The notes under the pieces: generated by a model | What the model was told of the DNA's origin: nothing | Databases searched by the model: none | What the model saw: only the letters and a program-made list of their open reading frames with translations | Source of the DNA: Planctomicrobium sp051466335 | GTDB taxonomy: Bacteria; Planctomycetota; Planctomycetia; Planctomycetales; Planctomycetaceae | DNA: 64,000 nucleotides | Assembly: GCF_051466335.1 (NCBI RefSeq) | Contig: NZ_CP195793.1 | Coordinates: forward strand, 2,170,001-2,234,000 | Direction of reading: 5' to 3' | Translations under genes and position numbers: made by a program | Part shown: positions 25,014-34,643 of the stretch, piece after piece | Numbering within the stretch: position 1 is the stretch's first letter | Layout: every line of letters begins with the position of its first letter

Positions 25014-26261
25014 TTAGATTTTGCCTAACACCAAGCAGGCGTTGTGGCCACCAAAGCCGAAGCTGTTGGAGAGCACGCGGTCGATCTTGATGCGACGTGC
25101 TTCGTTGGGCACATAATCGAGATCACAACCTTCACCCGGTTCTTCGAGGTTAATGGTTGGTGGCGCGACCTGATCCAGCAATGCCATGACGCACAGCACG
25201 AACTCGACACCACCAGAAGCACCCAGTAAGTGCCCCAGGTGACTCTTGGTGCTGGAGATGACAGCGCTCTTCGCAGCTTCCTGTCCGCCCCACACTGTCT
25301 TGATCGCGAAAGTCTCGGCCTTATCGCCCAGCGGAGTGCTTGTACCGTGAGCGTTGATATAGTCGATTGACTGCGCTGGCAATTTGGCGTCTTTGAGGGC
25401 ACCCATCATTGCTCGTGCTGCTCCGCGACCCTCTGGGTCTGGAGCGGTCATGTGATTGCCGTCGGCAGACATTCCGTATCCGAGGACTTCGGCAAGAATG
25501 TTTGCTCCACGAGCGCGGGCGTGTTCGTATTCTTCAAGAATGACGACTCCCGCACCTTCTGCGATCACAAAGCCATCCCGTCCTTTATCAAATGGTCGGC
25601 TGGCTGTTTGTGGATCATCATTGCGAGTTGACAGAGCCTGCATTCGAGCAAAGCCCGAGAGGCCCATTGGGGTGATTGCTGCTTCGCTTCCGCCAGTCAC
25701 CATCACGTCTGCATCACCACGCTGAATCAGGCGATATGCGTCGCCGATCGCGTTGGTTGCAGAAGCACAGGCAGTCGCGACGGCACTGTTCGGGCCGCGA
25801 AGCTTCCAGCGGACTGAAACGTTTCCGCTGGCCGCATTCACCATCAACTTCGGAATCATTAATGGGGAAACGCGCGTAGGTCCCTGGTCGAACAGTGCGG
25901 AATGTTGCTGCTCAATTTCATTGAGACCACCAATCCCACTGCCGATCAAGACACCGTGCATGTATGGGTCGCCGGCATCAAAATCAATACCGGATTGCCG
26001 GATTGCCTTGTGTGCTGCTGCCATCGCGAACTGAACGAAACGGTCCAGCCTACGGACATCTTTTTCAAGCATGTCCATATGCTCCGTCAGTTCGAATCCC
26101 TGAATTTCTCCGCCGAAACGGACCTTGAAATCCATTGTGTCGAACCGGCGAATCTGGCCGATACCGCTTTTTCCAGCGCAGATGTTGTCCCAAAGCTCAG
26201 ACACTTCATGACCGAGCGATGTGGAGACACCCATCCCTGTGACTACTACGCGCCTACCCAT
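25014..26261 (-). CDS. fabF: 3-oxoacyl-[acyl-carrier-protein] synthase II
   Basis: This 415-residue condensing enzyme elongates acyl-ACP with malonyl-ACP. It shows the opening RRVVVTGMGVSTSLG, the nucleophile in ATACASATNAIGDA (C165), NAHGTSTPLGD (H305) and KSHLGHLLGASG (K339, H344), and ends FGFGGHNACLVLGK. It is the last gene of a minus-strand run rpmF-plsX-fabD-acpP-fabF and starts 3 bp after the acpP stop, so the two are translationally close. fabG and fabH are absent from the run; a distant KAS III homologue is at 55.4 kb. Confidence 0.97.
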   Translation of the reverse strand: MGRRVVVTGMGVSTSLGHEVSELWDNICAGKSGIGQIRRFDTMDFKVRFGGEIQGFELTEHMDMLEKDVRRLDRFVQFAMAAAHKAIRQSGIDFDAGDPYMHGVLIGSGIGGLNEIEQQHSALFDQGPTRVSPLMIPKLMVNAASGNVSVRWKLRGPNSAVATACASATNAIGDAYRLIQRGDADVMVTGGSEAAITPMGLSGFARMQALSTRNDDPQTASRPFDKGRDGFVIAEGAGVVILEEYEHARARGANILAEVLGYGMSADGNHMTAPDPEGRGAARAMMGALKDAKLPAQSIDYINAHGTSTPLGDKAETFAIKTVWGGQEAAKSAVISSTKSHLGHLLGASGGVEFVLCVMALLDQVAPPTINLEEPGEGCDLDYVPNEARRIKIDRVLSNSFGFGGHNACLVLGKI

Positions 26262-26264
26262 TGC

Positions 26265-26495
26265 TCAAGCATTCTCTTTCTGCTTGATGTAATCGATTGC
26301 ATCCCCGACGGATCGCAACTTCTCGTAATCTTCGTCAGGAATCGTTACGCCAAACTCTTCTTCGAACTTCATGCCAAGTTCGACAAGGTCCAGTGAATCC
26401 GCGTGCAAATCGTCAATGAAATTGCTGTCGCGGCTGATCTCTTCTTTATTCACACTCAATTGTTCACTGACAATTGAGATTACTTTCTCTTCCAC
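26265..26495 (-). CDS. acpP: Acyl carrier protein
   Basis: This 76-residue acidic protein has the phosphopantetheine site DLHADSLDLVELGM (Ser34) and typical flanks (SRDSNFIDDL, IPDEDYEKLRSVGDAIDYI). The start is GTG 26495 with an AAGGAG upstream. It carries growing acyl chains for FabD, FabF and PlsX encoded in the same run. A gap of about 250 bp separates it from fabD, so an internal promoter is possible. Confidence 0.97.
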   Translation of the reverse strand: MEEKVISIVSEQLSVNKEEISRDSNFIDDLHADSLDLVELGMKFEEEFGVTIPDEDYEKLRSVGDAIDYIKQKENA

Positions 26496-26749
26496 TGGTT
26501 GCTCCTTCTGCAGCTATTCGGCCATCGTCCTGATGGAACCGAGGTCACTACTGAATTTCTTTGGGTGACGGGTGTGAACTCTATTCGACAGTAGAGGTTC
26601 ATTGTAGATACTCCACTGTTTTCACGGAATAGGGAACAGAAATCAGTAGATTGAATGCTCCCCGCGTGAAGATATAACGTCAATTCCAATACATGTAAAC
26701 GTCAAGCAAACAGCTCAATCCGGAGAATCGGCACTCCAGTCGCGAGAGT

Positions 26750-27658
26750 TCACGAATCATTGATTACGCTGCAGGGAATCTTACGATTGATTCGCTTCAT
26801 CAAACTTGTCAGGACGCGGCCTGGCCCAATTTCGTAAAATTCATTGATTCCTTGGTCCAGCATGTAGCGGACCGAGTCTTCCCAACGCACAGGATTGATC
26901 ACCTGACGCACAAGAACCTGTTTGAGATCTTCAGGCTCGCTGTGGGGAAGGGCATCTACGTTGGAAACCACGGGGATTTCCGGAGACTTCATCTGAACTG
27001 TTGAGAGTGCTTCTGCGAGTTGCTGGTCTGCCGGCTGCATGATTTGCGTATGGAATGCACCTGCAACAGCCAGTGGAACCACGCGGGCACCAGCCGCTTC
27101 GGCGAGCTCAACTGCTTTCTCAACAGCAGAGTTCTCCCCTGAAACAACAAGGTTGCCGGGGCATAGGTAATTTGCGATTTCGAGCAACCCGAATGCTTTT
27201 GCCTGATCGCGGACTGCTTCGACTTTCTCCAGTTCGAGCATGAGCACGCTGGCCATGCCGGATGGTGTGGCGTCGGCTGCGTCCTGCATCGCTTGTCCAC
27301 GTTTCTGGACGACTCGCAATCCTTCTTCGAAGGACATCGCTCCAGCAAAAACGAGGGCAGTGTATTCGCCGAGACTGAGGCCAGCAGCCATTTCGCACGC
27401 CAGAACGACGTCCGGCGAATCAGCGCGAAGTTTTTCAAGAGCAGCTAGGCTGGAGACGAAAATCGCTGGCTGGCTGATCACTGTAGTGTCGAGCTCTGAG
27501 GCTGGTCCTTCGAAGCAGATTTTGGCGAGATCGTAGCCGAGAATTTCCTTTGCCTGATCAAATAGTGAGCGGGCAGCCGGATACTGCTCGACGAGTTGCT
27601 TCGCCATCCCGATGTGTTGGGCGCCCTGACCAGGAAATAGGAAACCAATGCGACTCAT
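26750..27658 (-). CDS. fabD: Malonyl-CoA:ACP transacylase
   Basis: ATG 27658 gives MSRIGFLFPGQGAQHIGM, the usual family N-terminus; an open frame 10 codons longer exists. The 302-residue protein has the serine nucleophile in AAGLSLGEYTAL (S95), the conserved Arg region downstream and the catalytic His in VAGAFHTQIM. It loads malonate onto the ACP encoded next to it. Confidence 0.96.
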   Translation of the reverse strand: MSRIGFLFPGQGAQHIGMAKQLVEQYPAARSLFDQAKEILGYDLAKICFEGPASELDTTVISQPAIFVSSLAALEKLRADSPDVVLACEMAAGLSLGEYTALVFAGAMSFEEGLRVVQKRGQAMQDAADATPSGMASVLMLELEKVEAVRDQAKAFGLLEIANYLCPGNLVVSGENSAVEKAVELAEAAGARVVPLAVAGAFHTQIMQPADQQLAEALSTVQMKSPEIPVVSNVDALPHSEPEDLKQVLVRQVINPVRWEDSVRYMLDQGINEFYEIGPGRVLTSLMKRINRKIPCSVINDS

Positions 27659-27846
27659 GGCTGTCTGGCACTTTCTTTCGATGGGCATTTCCGGAGCAAA
27701 CAGAAGCCGAGTGCGAACTCAGCCTGGGTTGGTCGGCAGTATGGTCTCGAAACATGCTCGCCCGTATCGACGAGACTCGATTACCTCTGCACGCAGCTTT
27801 TGTTTGGCGGCATGCAGGAAATAAAAAGGCGGGCGTCTGAAAACGA

Positions 27847-28851
27847 CTAGGAAACGGTCTGAGTGAGTCCCAGTTGTTCTGTAATTTGCTCATTGACCTT
27901 GCGGTCGTGAAGTTTGATTGAAGTGCGAATCGCATTTTCAATCGCCTTCGGGTCGCTGGAGCCGTGACAGATCATGCAGATCCCGTCGACACCCAGGAGT
28001 GGTGCTCCGCCGGTTTCATTATACTCGAAAAGCCGACCCGCTTCAGCGAATGCAGCTTTCGCGAGACCTTTTTCTTGGTCGAGCGCCCCAATCACTGACT
28101 TGGCAAGCGTCTTCATCATCATGCTCGCCATTCCTTCGCTGACCTTGAGCACAACGTTGCCCACAAAGCCCTCGCAGATAATGACGTCCGCTTCGCCGTG
28201 ATACAGGCCACGTCCTTCAACGTTGCCGATGTACGACGGGCCGAGTGATGTCTGAAGAATCAGCTCATGGGTTTCTCGGACGAGGTCGTTCCCTTTGCCA
28301 TCTTCGCTGCCGATGTTCATCAGGCCAACGCGAGGTGAAGCGATGCCAAGAGCTTCTCTCGCAAAGACGGATCCCATTACAGCGTATTGAGCGAGATGTT
28401 CAGGACGAGCACCAGGATTGGCGCCGACGTCCATCAGAACTGTCTGGCCATTCGCGGTGGGGAGGACGACAGCGATGCCGGGGCGTTTCACCCCTTTGAG
28501 GAAGAGCCGCGTCCAGAGTCCAGCTGCGACCACTCCACCCGTATTTCCAGCGCTGACGATCGCGTCTACCTCTCGGGCAGCCATCATCTTCCAGCATCGG
28601 GAAATCGAGTTATCAGGCTTTTTACGCAATGCTTCAGTCGGCTTCTCGTCCATTCCGATAAAGCCGACTGACCCAATGATCTGCAAGCGTTCGCCTGAAT
28701 ACCCAGACTCTAACAGCATTTTGTCGAGGACTTCTTTATCGCCGACCAATGCCAATTCGAGATCCGGGATCGTTTTGAGTGCCTGAATTGCGCCATCAAC
28801 ATTGATAGCTGGAGCGGCATCCCCTCCCATCGCGTCCAATGCGATCCGCAT
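27847..28851 (-). CDS. plsX: Phosphate acyltransferase PlsX
   Basis: This 334-residue protein has the family opening RIALDAMGGDAAPAINVDG, SAGNTGGVVAAG, VLMDVGANPGARPEHLAQYA, GLMNIGSEDGKGNDL and ICEGFVGNVVLKVSEG. It makes acyl-phosphate from acyl-ACP for phospholipid synthesis. It starts 6 bp after the rpmF stop, the common bacterial rpmF-plsX linkage, and is followed by fabD after a 188-bp gap. Confidence 0.97.
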   Translation of the reverse strand: MRIALDAMGGDAAPAINVDGAIQALKTIPDLELALVGDKEVLDKMLLESGYSGERLQIIGSVGFIGMDEKPTEALRKKPDNSISRCWKMMAAREVDAIVSAGNTGGVVAAGLWTRLFLKGVKRPGIAVVLPTANGQTVLMDVGANPGARPEHLAQYAVMGSVFAREALGIASPRVGLMNIGSEDGKGNDLVRETHELILQTSLGPSYIGNVEGRGLYHGEADVIICEGFVGNVVLKVSEGMASMMMKTLAKSVIGALDQEKGLAKAAFAEAGRLFEYNETGGAPLLGVDGICMICHGSSDPKAIENAIRTSIKLHDRKVNEQITEQLGLTQTVS

Positions 28852-28857
28852 GTATTG

Positions 28858-29037
28858 CTATTCCTCTGTAGCAGCGACAGGGCGACCTTGGTAGTGGCCG
28901 CAATTTGGGCAAACAACGTGCGAAGGGATTGCTGTACCACAGTGTGGGCAGTACTGCAACTTCATTGGCTTAACGGTGTTGTGGCTATTACGTTTGCGTG
29001 AACGAGATTTTGACTGACGTCGCTTGGGTACAGCCAT
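28858..29037 (-). CDS. rpmF: 50S ribosomal protein L32
   Basis: The 59-residue protein begins MAVPKRRQSKSRSRKRNSHN, as L32 does, and has two CxxC zinc motifs (CPHCG and CPNCG). It is the first gene of the lipid cluster, which couples ribosome and membrane synthesis. A sigma-70-type promoter lies about 85 bp upstream. Confidence 0.97.
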   Translation of the reverse strand: MAVPKRRQSKSRSRKRNSHNTVKPMKLQYCPHCGTAIPSHVVCPNCGHYQGRPVAATEE

Positions 29038-29121
29038 TGTGCCGCGCCCCTTCCAATTTCTGAATGCAAAACGAACATGACCAGCGCAATCCTTCTGCGC
29101 AGTGGCTCTGATTGATCACGG

Positions 29122-29151
29122 ATCGTACGGCAGTCAGCAAAGTTATGTCAA
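29122..29151 (-). promoter_or_regulatory. Sigma-70-type promoter for rpmF-plsX-fabD
   Basis: On the minus strand TTGACA (29151-29146) and TACGAT (29127-29122) are 18 bp apart. They lie in the space between rpmF and the divergent small membrane-protein gene, pointing to rpmF. Confidence 0.65.
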
Positions 29152-29353
29152 GGAGACAGCCAACTCTTTCAAAAGTGGGTGAATATTTTGTGCAATATCC
29201 CCATCGCATTGGGTTCGGTGTTTCTTCTATACTTCACCCAAATTCCTGTTTTGATGAATGAATTCTTAAATTCTTTCTCGCGATCCGTCGACGTTGGGAT
29301 TGCTGGGTAAGAGATAATTCACGGATGTTGTGTGGGCCACGGAAAGATTGTCC

Positions 29354-29749
29354 ATGAAGATTAACTCCTCACGTACCACGAATTCAAAAGCTGAATTAGA
29401 TGTGATTTTGTCCCGCATCAAGGCGGGGGCTTTCATGACAGTGGTTTGCGGATTGTTGTTCCTGACAGTCAGCAGCACTCTCGAAAATGACGCGACTCGC
29501 ACGATTCTCTTAAGCACACTCACCGCTTTATTTGTCTGTAGCGGTGGGCTCCTTGGGTTAGTGTCGATGCATCACGTCTGCCACACGCACCTTCCCGATC
29601 TGCCAGAGGATGTTGATGCGAATTCGGAACTCAATAATCCGGATCTCATCGTCAGAACTCGGCAGCGCGGTGTCGGACTGATGGGATTGCTGGCTTTTGG
29701 GTCAGATCCGGCTCGACAGTCCCTACACAAAGGTGACGCTTCAAAATAA
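29354..29749 (+). CDS. Small two-helix membrane protein, unknown function
   Basis: ATG 29354 gives 131 residues. Two hydrophobic helices (AFMTVVCGLLFLTVSS and TILLSTLTALFVCSGGLLGLVS) are followed by a short HHVCHTH cluster and a polar tail with another hydrophobic patch (GVGLMGLLAF). No family is recognised. It is divergent from rpmF and convergent with hemW. Confidence 0.6.
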   Translation: MKINSSRTTNSKAELDVILSRIKAGAFMTVVCGLLFLTVSSTLENDATRTILLSTLTALFVCSGGLLGLVSMHHVCHTHLPDLPEDVDANSELNNPDLIVRTRQRGVGLMGLLAFGSDPARQSLHKGDASK

Positions 29750-29839
29750 GCGTTCAGGCGCCTTCGGGGCAGGGGCCCTGATTTTGTTTGAATCCGGGTG
29801 AGATGAAGCCTCTGTCAGCGATAGACTGGTGGGGCGATT

Positions 29840-31003
29840 CTATAGAAACTCTGCCATGACGCTGTCAGCGACGAAGCTTCCTTCTCGTGTCAGTCGAACG
29901 TGGGTTGCGGTCTCTTCGATCCAATTCATTTTCAGGAAGTGGTCGTAAGCTTCGGGGGAAAGCTCTCGAACCGTGGCCCCGTAGCGAGCGGCGAATGCAG
30001 ACTGCTCGATCCCGTTCAACTGGCGAAAACCAAGCATCACCGCTTCTCGGGCTCGCAACTCCGCGTCAAATTCTTCTCGTTCGAGGATCGCCGATTCACC
30101 GCAACGAATCCGCTTCAGCCACGTCGTCACGCTCCGATGATTCAGCGTGCGGACCCCCTGAAGAAAAGAGGCAGCTCCCGGCCCAATTCCAAAATAGGGT
30201 TCAGCTCGCCAGTACACTTGGTTGTGCCGGGATTCAAAACCGGGAATCGCGAAATTCGAGAGTTCGTACTGCCGATATCCCGCGTTCGGCAGTCTACTCA
30301 TGGAATCGGCATACATCTCGCGTTCCAGCTCTTCTGTGACTGGCTGTAGCAGATTTTTGCTTTTACGGGTCCAGAACGCAGTCCCTTTTTCATACGTCAA
30401 GCCGTACGTCGAAATATGCTGCGGGCTCAGAGTGATGGCAGCTTCCAAAGTCCGTTGCCACTCGTCTCGAGTTTGACCGGGAACGCCGAAAATCAGATCC
30501 AGCGAGATGTTTTCGAACCCGAATTCCCGAAGTTGTCGGATGACTGTTTCCACTGTTTCAGCAGTGTGGCTTCTCTCCAGGGTTTGCAGGTGTTCCGCAA
30601 AGAATGATTGAACACCCAGACTGACGCGATTAATTCCGCCTTCCCGCATTGCCGCCATGCGATCGAGAGTGAATCGTTCTGGGTTACATTCGATCGTGAA
30701 ATCCGCATCTCCGTCCAGCGGAAGCCACTTTTTCAGGAGTTCAAAGAGCTGATGCAGTTCAACAGCGCTCAGGTAGCTCGGCGTGCCACCACCGATGAAA
30801 ACGGTTTTCATTGGGTGAGGTTCGACAAGGCGTGACTGGAGTTCCATTTCCAGGCAATGCAGATACTCCCCGATCAGATCGTCCCGGCCTGCGATCACCG
30901 TGAAATCGCAGTATCCGCATCGATGAAGGCAGAAGGGGACGTGAATGTAAGCAGACGTCGGAAGCCTGTGTTCTCCTGTCACAAACGCACAAATTCCTTC
31001 CAC
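29840..31003 (-). CDS. hemW: Radical SAM haem chaperone HemW
   Basis: GTG 31003 starts a 387-residue protein with AYIHVPFCLHRCGYCDF, the radical SAM CxxxCxxC site followed by the extra Phe-rich signature of the HemN/HemW branch. VFIGGGTPSYL, TIECNPE, RVSLGVQSF, LDLIFGVPGQT and the HemW C-terminal domain follow. It lacks the N-terminal extension of coproporphyrinogen dehydrogenase HemN, so haem trafficking is more likely than haem synthesis. hemH lies about 2 kb away. Confidence 0.92.
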   Translation of the reverse strand: MEGICAFVTGEHRLPTSAYIHVPFCLHRCGYCDFTVIAGRDDLIGEYLHCLEMELQSRLVEPHPMKTVFIGGGTPSYLSAVELHQLFELLKKWLPLDGDADFTIECNPERFTLDRMAAMREGGINRVSLGVQSFFAEHLQTLERSHTAETVETVIRQLREFGFENISLDLIFGVPGQTRDEWQRTLEAAITLSPQHISTYGLTYEKGTAFWTRKSKNLLQPVTEELEREMYADSMSRLPNAGYRQYELSNFAIPGFESRHNQVYWRAEPYFGIGPGAASFLQGVRTLNHRSVTTWLKRIRCGESAILEREEFDAELRAREAVMLGFRQLNGIEQSAFAARYGATVRELSPEAYDHFLKMNWIEETATHVRLTREGSFVADSVMAEFL

Positions 31004-31050
31004 TCGGTGGCAAATACGCTAGGGAAAAGCCGTATTCTAGCAGAACCAAG

Positions 31051-31845
31051 TCAGTGCTCGTCAGCAGTCCGCTGCAGGTTTCCGGTATTTGGAATGCATT
31101 TCCGGTACGCGTCCAACAGCGGAAGTGGGGAGACTTCGGTGACGCGTTCTTCATTCGTCAGGATCAGCGGGGCGAGGCGATGTTTCGTGAAACTTCTCGC
31201 AGTAAACCCGAAGTGGCCAGCGAAGTTTCCATTGAACATGTATTCGCTGCGGTAAGGCATTTCGCAAAAGAGATCAGCTTCTGGCACCGTCAGTTCACGT
31301 TTGGAAAATCCGACCATCCCAGCACAGATCGATTTCTTTTCATCGATCGTCCCAGCGAGCTTAGTGAAGAGACCGAGGATCACGCAGTCTGCCAGCGAAG
31401 TGAAGTTCCAGAGTTTCTTTTCAATGTGAGACAGAGCTGGGCGATAGTCGTATTCGGGTGATACTGCGACTCCCAGCAGGATGGCTCCGGTGATCTTTTG
31501 ATCGTTCGGGAGCCTCTCGAGCGATTTCAGCGTCATTCCACCCCCTCCAGAATGGCCGACGAGATAGACGGGGGCAGCCGGATATTGCCTGCGATAGGCG
31601 ACAATTTTCTCTGCGATCGCAATCGATTTTTCGCAGTGCAACGGGTCTGATTGAAGATTGTAGAAGAGGCGACGCCAACCGCAGGTCCAGTCGAAGATTT
31701 CGATGGAATACGGCACATCGGCGCTCGCAAACCCTCGCAGAAGATTGCGATTCCAACAGCTGTAACCCTCAATTCCCGGTAGAATGATGACCAGTCCGCG
31801 GCGGCGACGGTCTTCGGAAATCAGGGATCGCTCGAAGTCATTCAT
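31051..31845 (-). CDS. Alpha/beta hydrolase-fold protein
   Basis: This 264-residue protein has the fold start RGLVIILPGIEGYSCWN and a nucleophile elbow in YLVGHSGGGGMTL. The acid and His are not unambiguous; the final third contains HFGF and KHRLAPLIL segments. There is no signal peptide. An esterase, lipase or thioesterase role is possible. It sits 47 bp upstream of hemW on the same strand and may be co-transcribed with it. Confidence 0.75.
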   Translation of the reverse strand: MNDFERSLISEDRRRRGLVIILPGIEGYSCWNRNLLRGFASADVPYSIEIFDWTCGWRRLFYNLQSDPLHCEKSIAIAEKIVAYRRQYPAAPVYLVGHSGGGGMTLKSLERLPNDQKITGAILLGVAVSPEYDYRPALSHIEKKLWNFTSLADCVILGLFTKLAGTIDEKKSICAGMVGFSKRELTVPEADLFCEMPYRSEYMFNGNFAGHFGFTARSFTKHRLAPLILTNEERVTEVSPLPLLDAYRKCIPNTGNLQRTADEH

Positions 31846-31891
31846 TTTCGACCTTGAACGCTAGCGACTTGTGAACGCTTATTTCAGGGTG

Positions 31892-32980
31892 TTAAGACCA
31901 TTCCAGAGAAGGGGCCCACCAGGTTCTTCGTCGGACTTCAATTTGATCGATCAGCTTCGGGGAAAGCGGAATCGCATCCGCCCTGGGTTGATCGTGTGCG
32001 TGAAGCCAGGTTCCTCCCGGACTCTTTGTCGGATTCAATCGTTGCAGACGCTGGGACCACTCCCACGCAATTCGCCCCATCGTCCACCGCGCATTGACAT
32101 CCTGAATTGATCTCAATATCAAACCATTTTGCGATTTGAAGATCATCGCATCAATCCCGACTGGGCCAAAGTACAAGGATCTCTGCAATTCTCGAGCGAA
32201 GTTCTCTTGTTCCCGGATCAACTGTTGCCGAAAAGGTTCAAATTTCGCTTCAGGTGGAACTTTGGTGCCGGAGTACCCTCCACGGGGATCACTAAACAAT
32301 TGTGTAATCCCAAGGATTCTGGGCTCCCCCTGTTGCGGAATCTCCCACTGGCTCCCCAACTCCATTTCAACCTCCAGAACCGGCTCGATATGGAGATACT
32401 TCTGTCGTTCAAGGAGCCGCTGGAGGGTGGAGAGTTCTTTTTCCGTCGGGAGATCTTTTCCACGGAGATGGCCGCGACCTGACTGTCCCTGAACAGGTTT
32501 CACCAGCCATTCTGATGAAGAATCGAGAATTCTGGAGATGGCCGCCAGCGCTTCTTGTGTGGTCGCTGCGATCGACTCACCGGGGAGTAGCTGGTTGTTG
32601 GCCTGACAGTGAAGAAACGCACTTCTCCGCGAATTTGCGTTCCAGATCACATCCTGTTCCGGGGCGACGATCGGGAGACGTAACGAACTAGCAAGGCGAA
32701 GGACCTGAGGTGTCCAGCCCCATGGAACGATTTCATCTGGATGGAAATTCGGCAGTTGCTCCGCTGTGACGGGGATGACTTTCGGGAGTCCGAATCTCTG
32801 CATCTCGTCCCAGAAACTCTCGGGAAGCTTCGATCGGGTGAAAATCAAATCACCATCATCAGCGACGGCAAGCCAGATGCAGGCCAGTTCTGCCTCGAGT
32901 CGGATGACCTGCCGGGTCGCGTTTCGTCCCGGGTCAATACCATCCTCAAAGGCAAAATTCCCGAAAAACAATCTCGACAT
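31892..32980 (-). CDS. ATP-grasp-like protein of unknown substrate
   Basis: ATG 32980 (MSRLFFGNFAFED) is preferred over a TTG at 33088. The 362-residue product has the arrangement of small ATP-grasp ligases: a pre-domain (PWGWTPQVLRLASSLRLPI), EWLVKPVQGQSGRGHLRGKDL as the ATP-binding lysine and loop region, LHIEPVLEVEMELGSQWEI, and SIQDVNARWTMGR as the metal-binding Asn-Ala-Arg segment. Such enzymes join a carboxylate to an amine. No close family was recalled. The gene is divergent from hemH. Confidence 0.55.
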   Translation of the reverse strand: MSRLFFGNFAFEDGIDPGRNATRQVIRLEAELACIWLAVADDGDLIFTRSKLPESFWDEMQRFGLPKVIPVTAEQLPNFHPDEIVPWGWTPQVLRLASSLRLPIVAPEQDVIWNANSRRSAFLHCQANNQLLPGESIAATTQEALAAISRILDSSSEWLVKPVQGQSGRGHLRGKDLPTEKELSTLQRLLERQKYLHIEPVLEVEMELGSQWEIPQQGEPRILGITQLFSDPRGGYSGTKVPPEAKFEPFRQQLIREQENFARELQRSLYFGPVGIDAMIFKSQNGLILRSIQDVNARWTMGRIAWEWSQRLQRLNPTKSPGGTWLHAHDQPRADAIPLSPKLIDQIEVRRRTWWAPSLEWS

Positions 32981-33070
32981 GAAACTGGAAACCAACTGAG
33001 CGTTGTGTGGACGAAGCGGAGACTTTGACCATAATTGAACGATGCGATTGACGCCAACCTTGAAGGCAAA

Positions 33071-34099
33071 GTGAACTCCGTGACTCAAAACAACTACGAC
33101 GCCATCCTCTTTGTTTCTTTCGGTGGACCTGAGTGTCGCGAAGATGTCATTCCTTTTCTGGAAAACGTCCTACGAGGTCGCAACGTGCCGAGAGAGCGGA
33201 TGTTGGCCGTGGCGGAGCACTACTATCATTTCGATGGAGTGAGCCCGATCAATCAACAGAATCGCGACCTGATTGCCGCTGTTCAAAAGAAGCTGCCCGA
33301 ATTCGGAATTCACCTGCCGATCTACTGGGGAAACCGCAATTGGCATCCGCTATTGCCTGAGACCCTGCAGAGAATGGCGGATGACGACGTCCAATACGCG
33401 CTTGCTTTCGTGACGGCGGCGCACAGCTCGTATTCGAGTTGTCGGCAGTATCGTCAGAACATCGAAGACGCTTGCCAGCAAGTCGGCTCTGCGGCTCCTC
33501 AAGTCGATAAAATCCGAGTCTTCTATAATCATCCCGATTTCATCGCAGCCAGCGTCGACCGTGCCAAACAGGCAATCCAGCAACTTTCAGCGATCGACCA
33601 GGCGAATTATCGAATCGCCTTTACAGCTCATAGTATCCCGACCTCGATGGCAAATAGCTCTGCATATGAGAAGCAGCTGCGGGAAAGTTGCCGGTTGGTG
33701 GCGGACGCGTTGGAATTGCCGCGCGATCGCTGGGAACTTGTTTACCAGAGCCGAAGCGGTCGCCCGGAGGATCCTTGGCTCGAACCGGATGTTCTCGATC
33801 ATCTCAAGCAGCTGAAAGAGGAGGGGACTTCTGCTGTCGTCGTCCTTCCGATCGGCTTCATCTCTGACCATATGGAAGTTTTGTTCGATCTTGATATCGA
33901 AGCCAAAGACCTCTGTGAAGAAATTGGCCTGAACTTTCAACGAGCGGGCACTGTGGGAGTACATCCCAAGTTTGTCGAGATGATTTGCAAACTGATCGCA
34001 GAACGGGTTGCGGACGCAGACCGGGATGCGATCGGCGAGTACGAAGCGAACTGGGACGTCTGTCCGCAAAACTGTTGCCCAGCCCCACAACGTCGATAA
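33071..34099 (+). CDS. hemH: Ferrochelatase
   Basis: GTG 33071 is used because GAAGG lies just upstream and the conserved sequence starts soon after (YDAILFVSFGGPE); a TTG at 33035 is also open. The 342-residue enzyme has HYYHFDGVSPINQQNRDL, the catalytic His regions AFVTAAHSSYSSCRQY and RIAFTAHSIPTSMA, YQSRSGRPEDPWLEPDV, and LPIGFISDHMEVLFDLD with the acidic metal-path residues. It inserts Fe(II) into a porphyrin. The tail holds clustered Cys (CPQNCC), as in some ferrochelatases with iron-sulfur or zinc sites. Confidence 0.95.
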   Translation: MNSVTQNNYDAILFVSFGGPECREDVIPFLENVLRGRNVPRERMLAVAEHYYHFDGVSPINQQNRDLIAAVQKKLPEFGIHLPIYWGNRNWHPLLPETLQRMADDDVQYALAFVTAAHSSYSSCRQYRQNIEDACQQVGSAAPQVDKIRVFYNHPDFIAASVDRAKQAIQQLSAIDQANYRIAFTAHSIPTSMANSSAYEKQLRESCRLVADALELPRDRWELVYQSRSGRPEDPWLEPDVLDHLKQLKEEGTSAVVVLPIGFISDHMEVLFDLDIEAKDLCEEIGLNFQRAGTVGVHPKFVEMICKLIAERVADADRDAIGEYEANWDVCPQNCCPAPQRR

Positions 34100-34291
34100 C
34101 CTCGCAGCGTCCACAAAGCCATGGCGACAAAGGCGAATCATGATTTGAGGTTCATGCAATGTCGCGGCGTGCCGGCCTGGCGGAGAGAAAGTGAACGATT
34201 CGACGACCGAGTCGATGTGAACGGGCCCATCGTGTTTGAAGATTCATCAGGTTGATTCAGCCGGATGGACAGGCTTTAAAGCGTTCCCCAG

Positions 34292-34579
34292 TTATCCCCT
34301 CTTTCCGCTGGCAGCCAGTTCCGCGAATTGCCAGATCAGGGCCGTCTTCCCCACCCCTTTGCGACCGGTGAGCAGCAGGTTCCCAGCATGAGTTCGTGAC
34401 AGCCGCCGGGCCATCTGGATGCATCGCTCCCGCAGAACAGGCGTCCACAAATACAGCTCTCGCTGCTCTCCCAGCTCAATCGCCTGCGTCAGATCTCGCA
34501 CCGGCATCAACCTCTCCAACCCCTCCAGCGGAACGCAACAGGACGAATTGTCCGAACGAAACTGTGAGGTCGCTGACAT
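34292..34579 (-). pseudogene. AAA-type ATPase N-terminal fragment
   Basis: ATG 34579 starts a 95-residue frame with MPVRDLTQAIELGEQREL, VLRERCIQMARRLSRTH and a Walker A site NLLLTGRKGVGKTALIWQF, then stops at SGKRG. A full AAA ATPase would continue for 150 or more residues with Walker B and sensor motifs, none of which follow in any frame. It is read as the stump of a larger gene in a decayed region. Confidence 0.5.
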
Positions 34580-34643
34580 GGAAATCCTGTTCGATATGGC
34601 GGATCATAATGGAATCAAAACCTGCCTGCCGTTCTGATGATGC

